9,595 nt of DNA from Butyricicoccus sp. GTDB taxonomy: Bacteria > Bacillota > Clostridia > Oscillospirales > Butyricicoccaceae. The stretch is taken from the NCBI GenBank assembly GCA_031293105.1, contig JAUMSA010000100.1, forward strand, positions 1-9,595, given 5' to 3'. The number at the start of each line of letters is the position of its first letter. The first letter of the stretch is position 1. Both the position numbers and the translations under genes were made by a program. Below are positions 1 through 4,300 of the stretch, one piece after another. The notes under the pieces were generated by a model, which worked only from the letters and a program-made list of their open reading frames with translations, was not told where the DNA came from and did no database searches.

Positions 1-1
1 C

Positions 2-139
2 GGTTTCCGCAATAAAAGAAAGAGTTGCATGTGGGACGTCTTTACTATCTTAGACATTCCCATTTGTCAGGAAGATAGCAAAGCCAGCCGACCCAGTCAA
101 CGGTCAAGATTAACGGCGCATTTCATGCGCCGCCGTTGA
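2..139 (+). CDS. Possible C-terminal tail of an unidentified mobile-element protein (partial)
   Basis: A reading frame is open from the left edge of the window and stops at TGA 137-139, giving 45 residues with a basic end (HFMRRR). No start codon context is visible because the gene would begin outside the window. I do not recognise the peptide. Its end overlaps an inverted repeat at 96-140, which could equally mean that this is non-coding element DNA and the open frame is chance. Codon use cannot be judged on so short a piece. Confidence 0.2.
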   Translation, partial: GFRNKRKSCMWDVFTILDIPICQEDSKASRPSQRSRLTAHFMRRR

Positions 140-140
140 C
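96..140. repeat. Nested inverted repeat upstream of ant(6)
   Basis: The outer arms GTCAACGG (96-103) and CCGTTGAC (133-140) enclose a second perfect hairpin, CGGCGCA (114-120) with TGCGCCG (126-132), around a 5-nt loop. A further pair, TCCCGCC (143-149) with GGCGGGA (173-179), follows. None is followed by a T-run, so these are not ordinary terminators. They look like the structured non-coding DNA of a mobile element. The right arm also contains a perfect TTGACA (136-141), but no good -10 lies at the right distance. Confidence 0.55.
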
Positions 141-228
141 AGTCCCGCCCGTCTTTGCTAAAGGGTAATCAAGGCGGGAAAGCCCTAAAATGGCTTCACA
201 CCTATTTCAATAATTGGAGGAGATAAAA

Positions 229-1095
229 ATGAGATCAGAAAAGGAAGTTTATGATATTGTTTTGAATTTTGCAAAAACAGACAAACGCATTCGCATGGTT
301 ACTTTGGAAGGATCTAGAACAAATACAAATATTCCGCCTGATGATTTTCAGGATTTTGATATTACTTTTTTTGTTACGGATATGGACAGCTTCACAAGTG
401 ATGATAAATGGCTAGATATATTTGGTGAAAGGTTGATTCTGCAAAAGCCGGAAGATATGGAATTATTTCCAGCTGTAGAAAAGGGATTTTCATATTTAAT
501 GCTGTTTACTGATGATGTTAAGATAGATTTAACTTTGCTGCCGCTGGAACTGATAGACGAGTATTTTACATGGGATAAACTGGTAAAGTTACTGTTGGAT
601 AAAGACAACCGTATCGTAAAGCCGCCAATACCAACGGATATAGACTACCACTTGCAGAAGCCTACTCAAAGAATGTTTGACGATTGCTGTAATGAATTTT
701 GGAATACTACAACATATGTAGTAAAGGGCTTATGCCGCAAAGAAATTCTTTTTGCTATTGACCATATGAATGATATAGTACGAAAAGAATTGCTTCGCAT
801 GATTTCCTGGCTGATTGGTATCAAACAGGGATTTCATTTCAGTTTGGGAAAAAACTATAAATTTATGAAGCAATATGTCCCAGAGGAATTGTGGGAACGA
901 CTTATGTCCACTTATAATATGGATTCCTATCCCCATATGTGGGAATCCTTTGAACAATGTATGGCATTGTTCCGGGAGGTTTCGTCAGAAGTGGCATGCC
1001 AGTTGGATTACCAGTATCCACTATATGATGAAAAAATCAGTAATTATGTGATTCGGCAAAAGAAAAAATATGGCATTGAAGATGATAACAAATAA
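229..1095 (+). CDS. ant(6)-Ib-like (aadE family): Aminoglycoside 6-nucleotidyltransferase, ANT(6)-Ib-like (streptomycin resistance)
   Basis: Predicted cytoplasmic enzyme that adenylylates the 6-position of streptomycin and so inactivates it. The 288-residue length is close to ANT(6)-Ib (about 285) rather than the roughly 300 of ANT(6)-Ia. Visible signatures are GSRTN (28-32), then DDFQDFDITFFV (38-49) carrying the paired carboxylates D42 and D44, the third acidic position in KIDLTLLP (98-105), the internal block CCNEFWNTTTYVVKGL near 150-165, and the family C-terminus SNYVIRQKKKY. ATG 229 is chosen over the TTG at 214 because GGAGG at 216-220 sits 8 nt before it. The gene is clearly AT-richer than everything around it, which supports acquisition from another host. 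From memory it resembles ANT(6)-Ib strongly but is not identical. No convincing promoter is visible within 213 bases upstream. Confidence 0.93.
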   Translation: MRSEKEVYDIVLNFAKTDKRIRMVTLEGSRTNTNIPPDDFQDFDITFFVTDMDSFTSDDKWLDIFGERLILQKPEDMELFPAVEKGFSYLMLFTDDVKIDLTLLPLELIDEYFTWDKLVKLLLDKDNRIVKPPIPTDIDYHLQKPTQRMFDDCCNEFWNTTTYVVKGLCRKEILFAIDHMNDIVRKELLRMISWLIGIKQGFHFSLGKNYKFMKQYVPEELWERLMSTYNMDSYPHMWESFEQCMALFREVSSEVACQLDYQYPLYDEKISNYVIRQKKKYGIEDDNK

Positions 1096-1118
1096 AATTT
1101 TTTCAATCGAAAAAATTT
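1095..1118. terminator. AT-only inverted repeat just after ant(6)
   Basis: AAATTTTTTC (1095-1104) pairs perfectly with GAAAAAATTT (1109-1118) around a 4-nt loop, immediately at the ant(6) stop codon and followed by further T-rich sequence. It could act as a weak terminator, but the stem is almost entirely A-T. It belongs to the AT-rich cargo segment, which ends near 1165 where base composition changes. Confidence 0.4.
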
Positions 1119-1169
1119 ATTTTGATTATTCAATTTTGAAAAACTGAATACCTCAAAATCAGAAAGAGA

Positions 1170-1340
1170 GCGGCCAAGCACTTTGAGGGATTGGCCGCCT
1201 TGTCCACCCATCCAGCGGGACAGCGGGCGGAGGTCAAGGCCGGGTGTAAACCCGTTCATTTCAGCCTTGACGGTTGCCCGTTGTCCTGCTACTTTTCCGG
1301 GAGTGTGGCCACAACTTCGGGACACTTTGTCCACAAGTTG
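1170..1340. repeat. Cluster of large hairpins in GC-rich element DNA
   Basis: Three nested inverted repeats sit back to back. GCGGCCAA (1170-1177) pairs with TTGGCCGC (1191-1198). A long two-part arm, GGACAGCGGGC (1218-1228) then GTCAAGGC (1233-1240), pairs with GCCTTGAC (1264-1271) then GCCCGTTGTCC (1276-1286) with one G-T pair, and encloses CGGGT/ACCCG (1241-1254). CAACTT (1312-1317) and GGACA (1320-1324) pair with TGTCC (1328-1332) and AAGTTG (1335-1340). Overlapping open frames in this stretch lack ribosome binding sites, so I read it as structured non-coding DNA. Confidence 0.6.
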
Positions 1341-1403
1341 GAGCGTAGGACGAGGAACTGGGGCTTTCATATACGCCCTGTCTGCTGATGAGTCCAGACC
1401 TGC

Positions 1404-1428
1404 GCTTGCGGCTCCACGCCACGCAAGC
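1404..1428. repeat. 7-bp inverted repeat
   Basis: GCTTGCG (1404-1410) pairs with CGCAAGC (1422-1428) around an 11-nt spacer. It continues the run of palindromes between the resistance gene and the chromosomal junction. No function can be assigned. Confidence 0.4.
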
Positions 1429-1514
1429 ACAGCCCTGTTTTCCTGCCGCTTCAAATGCCCTTGCCCTCCCCGGCGGCAACGGCATTTTCACGGCAACGCC
1501 GGCAGAGCGTATAA

Positions 1515-1569
1515 CACACTACACTTTGCTTCGCAAAGTCGTGTGCCAAATGGGGGCGTTGCCCCCTTT
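1515..1569. other. oriT-like palindrome pair (candidate transfer origin)
   Basis: ACTTTGC (1523-1529) pairs with GCAAAGT (1533-1539) around TTC, and the flanks CACAC (1515-1519) and GTGTG (1541-1545) extend the arms across a small asymmetric bulge. Seven bases later GGGGGC (1552-1557) pairs with GCCCCC (1561-1566), with AAA/TTT flanks. A bulged palindrome followed by a short unpaired stretch is the usual form of relaxase recognition and nick regions in conjugative and mobilizable elements. I cannot see a relaxase gene in the window, so the assignment rests on form and mobile-element context alone. Confidence 0.4.
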
Positions 1570-1579
1570 GGAAACCCCC

Positions 1580-1633
1580 ACAAGAAAAGGCGGTACGCTA
1601 CCCCTCCACGGGGCGCATACCGCCTTTTCTTGT
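1580..1633. repeat. 16-bp perfect inverted repeat with inner hairpin
   Basis: The arms at 1580-1595 and 1618-1633 are perfect complements over 16 bp (core AAAAGGCGGTA/TACCGCCTTTT). They enclose a 22-nt segment with CCCC (1601-1604) opposite GGGG (1610-1613). The T-rich right flank could terminate plus-strand transcription, and the symmetric left flank could do the same on the minus strand. A smaller hairpin, CAGCC/GGCTG (1638-1651), follows. This is the last large palindrome before the apparent junction with chromosomal sequence. Confidence 0.6.
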
Positions 1634-1693
1634 TATCCAGCCCTCCGGCTGTATCGGTTGAGCAAAAGTCCGCGTGGGATTGATGTGGTATCT

Positions 1694-1831
1694 TTAACTT
1701 TGGGAAACTCCGCGCTCCCACTTGCTCACCGCCTTGTCGCTGACCAGCAGCCGGTCGGCGAGCTGCTTTTGAGTCATCCCCTGTTCGCGCCGCAGCGAAC
1801 GGATGAGCGCACCGATTTTGTTTGCATCCAC
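1694..1831 (-). pseudogene. XRE-family helix-turn-helix regulator, 3'-truncated at the element junction
   Basis: The 45-residue product is a DNA-binding HTH_3 domain and nothing more: IGALIRSLRREQGMTQKQLA (6-25), then LLVSDKAVSKWERG, which covers the turn and recognition helix. In intact relatives SKWERG is followed by more helices and usually a C-terminal effector part. Here the frame goes to VSQS and stop, and the following sequence has the character of the mobile element. The GTG start at 1831 is supported by GGGAGG (1840-1845) at good spacing and a promoter upstream, so the 5' half is intact. The missing 3' half would be expected beyond the other end of the element. A naturally short protein is possible but less likely. 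Confidence 0.65.
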
Positions 1832-1852
1832 GGTTTTCACCTCCCGCAGCTT

Positions 1853-1881
1853 ATTGTACCCGGATTTGTGCGTCCGGGCAA
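1853..1881 (-). promoter_or_regulatory. Promoter of the XRE gene with an operator-like palindrome
   Basis: On the minus strand the -35 TTGCCC (1876-1881) and -10 TACAAT (1853-1858) are 17 bp apart. The spacer and -35 edge hold a perfect inverted repeat, CCCGGA (1859-1864) with TCCGGG (1873-1878), separated by 8 nt. This placement would let a dimeric repressor block RNA polymerase. Autoregulation by the XRE protein is the natural inference. Confidence 0.6.
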
Positions 1882-1912
1882 GAAACGCTCCGTAGAGTTT
1901 GGCTTTTGACAT

Positions 1913-1950
1913 AAAAAAACACATCGCAGACGATGGTCTGCGATGTGTTT
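1913..1950 (-). terminator. Terminator of the tRNA-Leu operon
   Basis: A perfect 15-bp stem (1917-1931 with 1936-1950) and 4-nt loop are followed on the minus strand by a run of seven T (complement of 1913-1919). It starts directly at the 3' CCA end of tRNA-Leu(CAG). Confidence 0.92.
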
Positions 1951-2035
1951 GGTGCAGATGGAGGGACTTGAACCCTCACGCCCTTGCGAGCACTAGCACC
2001 TGAAGCTAGCGCGTCTGCCATTCCGCCACATCTGC
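1950..2035 (-). tRNA. trnL-CAG: tRNA-Leu (anticodon CAG)
   Basis: The minus-strand acceptor arms GCAGATG and CATCTGC pair fully, with discriminator A and an encoded CCA (complement of 1950-1952). The anticodon loop TTCAGGT sits on stem CTAGC/GCTAG and reads CAG, which decodes CUG. A long class II variable arm, as expected for leucine, is present, and the T arm contains GGTTCAAGTCC. The 86-nt length including CCA is normal. It is the second gene of a two-tRNA operon, 21 nt after its partner. Confidence 0.97.
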
Positions 2036-2056
2036 ATATCAAGTTTTGGTTGAAAC

Positions 2057-2141
2057 TGGTGCGGGTAACAGGACTTGAACCTGCACACCTCGCGGTACCA
2101 GAACCTAAATCTGGCGCGTCTGCCAATTCCGCCATACCCGC
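2057..2141 (-). tRNA. trnL-TAG: tRNA-Leu (anticodon UAG)
   Basis: The minus-strand acceptor GCGGGTA pairs with TACCCGC, followed by discriminator A and an encoded CCA (complement of 2057-2059). The anticodon loop TTTAGGT on stem CCAGA/TCTGG gives anticodon UAG, which decodes CUA and other CUN codons. A long variable arm and the T-loop GGTTCAAGTCC are present. It is the first gene of the operon behind a near-consensus promoter. Confidence 0.97.
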
Positions 2142-2165
2142 GTTTCTTCCGCGTCAGCGATATTT

Positions 2166-2194
2166 ATTATAACGCACGAATCGGCATTTGTCCA
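2166..2194 (-). promoter_or_regulatory. Promoter of the tRNA-Leu operon
   Basis: On the minus strand -35 TGGACA (2189-2194) and -10 TATAAT (2166-2171) are separated by 17 bp. Transcription would start about 18-20 nt before tRNA-Leu(UAG). Confidence 0.88.
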
Positions 2195-2240
2195 GAGGAA
2201 ATTTGCAATTTTTTAAAAAATTTTTGGGGCGTATTTTTTG

Positions 2241-2280
2241 CAACAAAAAAACAACTTCGCCCCATCGGAGCGAAGTTGCC
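2241..2280 (-). terminator. Orphan minus-strand terminator upstream of the tRNA promoter
   Basis: On the minus strand CAACTTCGC pairs with GCGAAGTTG, and the stem continues inward through a G-T pair and CC/GG to a 3-nt loop. A run of seven T follows. No minus-strand coding gene lies upstream of it within the window, so it either ends a small RNA or prevents antisense transcription from entering the tRNA promoter. Confidence 0.8.
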
Positions 2281-2390
2281 TGAGAAGAAGAGAAAAGAGG
2301 TGATATGAGCGAATTTAAATTCCGGTCGGCCAGAGTGCTTTATGAGCATTTCTGGTTCCGGTTGACCATTTGTTTGGTTTCTTTTGATGT
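2241..2390 (-). ncRNA. Candidate small RNA ending at the orphan terminator
   Basis: A weak minus-strand promoter can be drawn with -35 TTGCAT (2418-2423), a 17-bp spacer and -10 TATCCT (2395-2400). The predicted transcript of about 150 nt contains an imperfect stem in which CCAGA and TGC pair with GCA and TCTGG around a 7-nt loop, flanked by CCGG on both sides. It then ends in a canonical terminator. No open reading frame with a ribosome binding site fits. It matches no RNA family that I recognise, and the promoter is the weak point. Confidence 0.3.
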
Positions 2391-2564
2391 ATTTAGGATA
2401 CTGCGAATACAAGAAAAATGCAAGCATAGCAATAGACAAAATACACGAATTTTTTCGCTTCAAAATAGACAATTCGCCCAATGCTTTGGAAGACCGGCTT
2501 TCGGGCGACGGAAACACTGCACATTTTGCCTACTTTGCAGGCCAGTGCCGCGCATTTTGTCCGT

Positions 2565-2593
2565 TTGACAGACCGCGCATTTTGGTGCATCAT
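2565..2593 (+). promoter_or_regulatory. Probable promoter of the ttcA-like gene
   Basis: Perfect -35 TTGACA (2565-2570), 17-bp spacer, and a poor -10 CATCAT (2588-2593, four of six matches). Transcription would start about 40 nt before the proposed start codon. The direct repeat CCGCGCATTTTG overlaps the spacer and could be a regulator site. Confidence 0.5.
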
Positions 2594-2624
2594 AGTTCTA
2601 TACAACATTCACACTGTCAAATAG

Positions 2625-2642
2625 AAAGGAGCGGTTCTCATC
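2625..2642 (+). promoter_or_regulatory. Ribosome binding site deciding an AUC start
   Basis: AAAGGAG at 2625-2631 is followed 8 nt later by ATC (2640-2642). The frame is closed upstream by TAG 2622-2624, and no ATG, GTG or TTG lies between this site and GTG 2664, which would be 32 nt from the Shine-Dalgarno. Confidence 0.6.
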
Positions 2643-3449
2643 GACTGCCGTGAGATCGAGCGCGTGCTGACCACCCGCTTTGCGCGCACCCTGCGCGACC
2701 CGTTTGTGCGCGCGTTAAACGAATACCATCTGCTTGCCCCCGGCGACCGCATCGCGGTCTGCATTTCGGGCGGTAAGGACTCCATGCTGCTGGCCAAGCT
2801 GCTGCAAAACCAGCAGAAATATGGCCGCATTCCCTTTTCTTTGGTCTTTCTGGCCATGGATCCTGGCTATGCGCCCGAAGTGCGCCGCCATATTGAGGAC
2901 AACGCCGAACGGCTGGAGCTTCCGGTCGAATTTTTCCACACCAATGTGCTGCGCGTAGCGGCCAACCATGCGGCCGAACACCCCTGTTTTCTGTGCGCCA
3001 AAATGCGCCGGGGGCATCTCTATGCCCAGGCGCAGGCCCGCGGCTGCAATAAAATTGCCCTCGGCCACCACTACGATGACGCCATCGAAACCGTACTGAT
3101 GGGCCTGCTGTACGGCGGCCAGGTGCAGGCCATGCTGCCCCGACTGGCTAGCCGCAACTATCCGGGCATGGAACTCATCCGCCCGCTGTATCAGGTGCGC
3201 GAACGCGCCGTGCAGGACTGGGTTGAAACCTGCGGCCTGACCTTTCTGCCCTGCGGCTGCCCGGCGGCTGAGCGCAAGCAGGACACCAAGCGCGCGCAGA
3301 TCAAAGCACTGATCGCCTCGCTGGCGGCTGAGAACCCCCAGATTGAATCCAACATTCTCAATGCCGTGAAAAATGTGGATGTGGACAAGGTGCTGGGCTG
3401 GCGGCAGGGCGCTGGGCCAAAACATACTTTCGTTGACAAATTTTCTTGA
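2640..3449 (+). CDS. TtcA-family tRNA thiolation ATPase (PP-loop), apparent AUC start
   Basis: Cytoplasmic PP-loop ATPase of the TtcA group, which thiolates cytidine 32 of tRNA in characterised members. Numbered from the proposed AUC start (269 residues), the ATP pyrophosphatase motif SGGKDS lies at 43-48, followed by MDPGY near 73, the CFLC cysteine pair at 116 and 119 with RMRRG-type context, GHHYDD at 142-147, IRPLYQVRE near 180-188, and CGC at 205-207. The paired cysteines fit the Fe-S cluster used by TtcA. The eight residues ahead of GTG 2664 (IDCREIER) match the N-terminus that I recall for Clostridial relatives (a form of MDYREIER), so translation most likely begins at ATC. The gene stands alone behind its own promoter. 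A TtcA-like enzyme with another tRNA or sulfur target is possible. Confidence 0.85.
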   Translation: MDCREIERVLTTRFARTLRDPFVRALNEYHLLAPGDRIAVCISGGKDSMLLAKLLQNQQKYGRIPFSLVFLAMDPGYAPEVRRHIEDNAERLELPVEFFHTNVLRVAANHAAEHPCFLCAKMRRGHLYAQAQARGCNKIALGHHYDDAIETVLMGLLYGGQVQAMLPRLASRNYPGMELIRPLYQVRERAVQDWVETCGLTFLPCGCPAAERKQDTKRAQIKALIASLAAENPQIESNILNAVKNVDVDKVLGWRQGAGPKHTFVDKFS

Positions 3450-3497
3450 TATTCGGCCGAATTTGACGGTTTTTTGTCCTAAAAAAATATTTTGCAC

Positions 3498-3526
3498 TTG
3501 CCATTTTTTGTTTTTCCTTATATAAT
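3498..3526 (+). promoter_or_regulatory. Promoter of the padR-like gene
   Basis: TTGCCA (3498-3503), 17-bp spacer, TATAAT (3521-3526). The start site near 3533 leaves an untranslated leader of about 164 nt. That leader contains a small hairpin, AGAAGC/GCTTCT, near 3620-3635, but no structure that I recognise as a riboswitch. Since the 3450-3497 stretch has no clear terminator for the ttcA-like gene, some read-through into padR is possible. Confidence 0.82.
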
Positions 3527-3696
3527 GGAAACATAAGACGACATACCATATGCATGCTTTTTCGTAACACCATTTCAGCGTTTGGCTTGCCCCCCGGCAT
3601 GTATTCCCCTTCCGTTTTGCAGAAGCATCGCTTCTTCTGACGGTATCACAGGAAATGTGCGTACCTCATTCACTTTTTTAGGAGAAGGGACCTAAC

Positions 3697-4092
3697 ATGG
3701 ACAATTCGACTTATCCGACCGCGGCAGCCGCCCATTCCCGCAGCGGTTCGCTGGCTGGCATGGAAAACAACTTCAAAAAAGCAATCACCGAGCTGTTGGT
3801 GCTGTTTCTGCTCAACGAACGGGATATGTACATCAACGAAATCACCGCGGAACTGTCCCGCCGCAGCGGCGAGTCCTTCCAGATCGTATTTCCCTATGCG
3901 GTCATTTACCGCATGCAGCGCTTCGGCTACATCGATGAAACCCAAAAGCAGCGCGCGCCCGACGGACGGCTGCGCCAATATTACGGTATCACAGCGGACG
4001 GTTCGTCCTATCTCAAGGAGCTTTTGGCGTTTTATCTGCACTTATCCGACGGCGTGGCCAAAATCCTGACCAGTCCGTCCACGTCCCAATGA
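3697..4092 (+). CDS. PadR-family transcriptional regulator
   Basis: The 131-residue protein has a disordered, Ala/Ser-rich start (1-21) and then a winged-helix domain (about 22-110). It contains the PadR-like first helix NFKKAITELLVLFLLNERDM, the DNA-contact region INEITAELSRRSG, FPYAVIYRMQRFGYI, and the wing DGRLRQYYGITADG, which is the typical Y-Y-x-I-T-x-x-G turn. Such proteins act as dimeric repressors, often of membrane or stress genes. GGAGAAGGGA at 3681-3690 supports ATG 3697; the internal Met22 has no good site. The gene is monocistronic, with its own promoter and terminator. The neighbouring antiporter has an independent promoter, so it is a possible target only by proximity. The ligand is unknown. 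Confidence 0.85.
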   Translation: MDNSTYPTAAAAHSRSGSLAGMENNFKKAITELLVLFLLNERDMYINEITAELSRRSGESFQIVFPYAVIYRMQRFGYIDETQKQRAPDGRLRQYYGITADGSSYLKELLAFYLHLSDGVAKILTSPSTSQ

Positions 4093-4094
4093 GC

Positions 4095-4124
4095 AAAAAG
4101 CACATCCGAGCGGATGTGCTTTTT
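4095..4124 (+). terminator. Terminator after padR
   Basis: AAAAAGCACATCCG (4095-4108) pairs perfectly with 4111-4124 around a 2-nt loop and ends in five T. The symmetric A/T tails make it work in either direction. The next promoter begins only 7 nt later. Confidence 0.9.
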
Positions 4125-4130
4125 CTGTGC

Positions 4131-4159
4131 TTGACAGGCCGCGCCCGATGCGGTATAAT
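4131..4159 (+). promoter_or_regulatory. Perfect-consensus sigma-A promoter of the fluoride-regulated antiporter
   Basis: TTGACA (4131-4136), exactly 17 bp, TATAAT (4154-4159). Both hexamers match the consensus at every base. Constitutive strong initiation with control placed afterwards in the RNA leader fits a riboswitch-regulated gene. Confidence 0.95.
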
Positions 4160-4169
4160 CACAACCGAA

Positions 4170-4267
4170 CCAAACAGAGGAATGAAGTGCTCCTCGGGGA
4201 AACCCAAACCGCCATTTTCGGCTGATGACTTCTGCAAATCTTTTGCAGGCAAGTTGTCGGCTTTTTT
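4170..4267 (+). promoter_or_regulatory. Fluoride riboswitch (crcB motif) with intrinsic terminator
   Basis: The leader reproduces the fluoride aptamer order. GAGGA (4177-4181) can pair with TCCTC (4191-4195) as the pseudoknot. GAAGT (4184-4188) pairs with ACTTC (4228-4232) as the closing stem. The conserved AAAC lies at 4206-4209. GCC/GGC (4211-4213 with 4220-4222) forms the inner hairpin, and the signature GCTGATGACTTCTGC occupies 4221-4235. A GGG-GAAA-CCC hairpin is inserted at 4196-4205. The expression platform is clear. GGCTGATGACTT (4220-4231) can instead pair along its whole length with 4251-4262, around the CTGCAAA/TTTGCAG stem (4232-4248), followed by six T (4262-4267). Fluoride binding should hold the aptamer and prevent this terminator, switching the antiporter on. 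Confidence 0.88.
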
Positions 4268-4300
4268 ATTTGCCTGCACCACGAAAGGACGTATTTTGTT

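Larger units (their letters stand above)
1..1710. mobile_element. Right-hand part of a probable conjugative or mobilizable element carrying ant(6)
   Basis: The region combines an acquired resistance gene of contrasting base composition, dense palindromes on both sides, an oriT-like structure, and a right edge that coincides with disruption of an XRE gene at about 1694-1712. TCCGCG occurs as a direct repeat at 1669-1674 and 1709-1714, and GTGGGA (1674-1679) is inverted as TCCCAC (1716-1721), which may mark recombinase binding at the end. No recombinase or relaxase is visible, because the element continues to the left of the window. The exact boundary is an inference. Confidence 0.5.
2195..2639. 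other. Long intergenic region between tRNA-Leu operon and ttcA-like gene
   Basis: About 445 bases hold no gene that I can support. Besides the orphan terminator and candidate small RNA, the segment 2519-2584 carries a repeated motif: CCGCGCATTTTG at 2548-2559 and again at 2573-2584, with a variant GCACATTTTG at 2519-2528. The last copy lies inside the spacer of the proposed ttcA-like promoter. A plus-strand open frame beginning at ATG 2305 has a badly spaced ribosome binding site and unconvincing composition. Confidence 0.5.

Noticed and set aside
1380..1400. CTGATGAG followed by TCC resembles the hammerhead ribozyme core
   Set aside because: No GAAA lies at the required place in any of the three circular permutations (GAGGAAC upstream is the nearest), and the motif sits in the loop of a GTCTG/CAGAC hairpin. 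Probably chance.
1183..1909. Overlapping open frames of 65-173 codons on the plus strand
   Set aside because: They lack ribosome sites, cross large palindromes and the XRE gene, and have no recognisable domains.
1950..2141. tRNA-Leu genes as the attachment site of the mobile element
   Set aside because: Both tRNAs are complete with CCA, and the apparent junction lies over 230 bases away inside the XRE gene; no tRNA 3'-end duplicate was seen at the junction.
2305..2568. Plus-strand frame of 87 codons beginning MSEFKFRS
   Set aside because: GAGGTG lies only 2 nt before the ATG, the product has improbable composition with many Cys, Arg and Phe, and the frame overlaps the repeat region and the promoter of the next gene.
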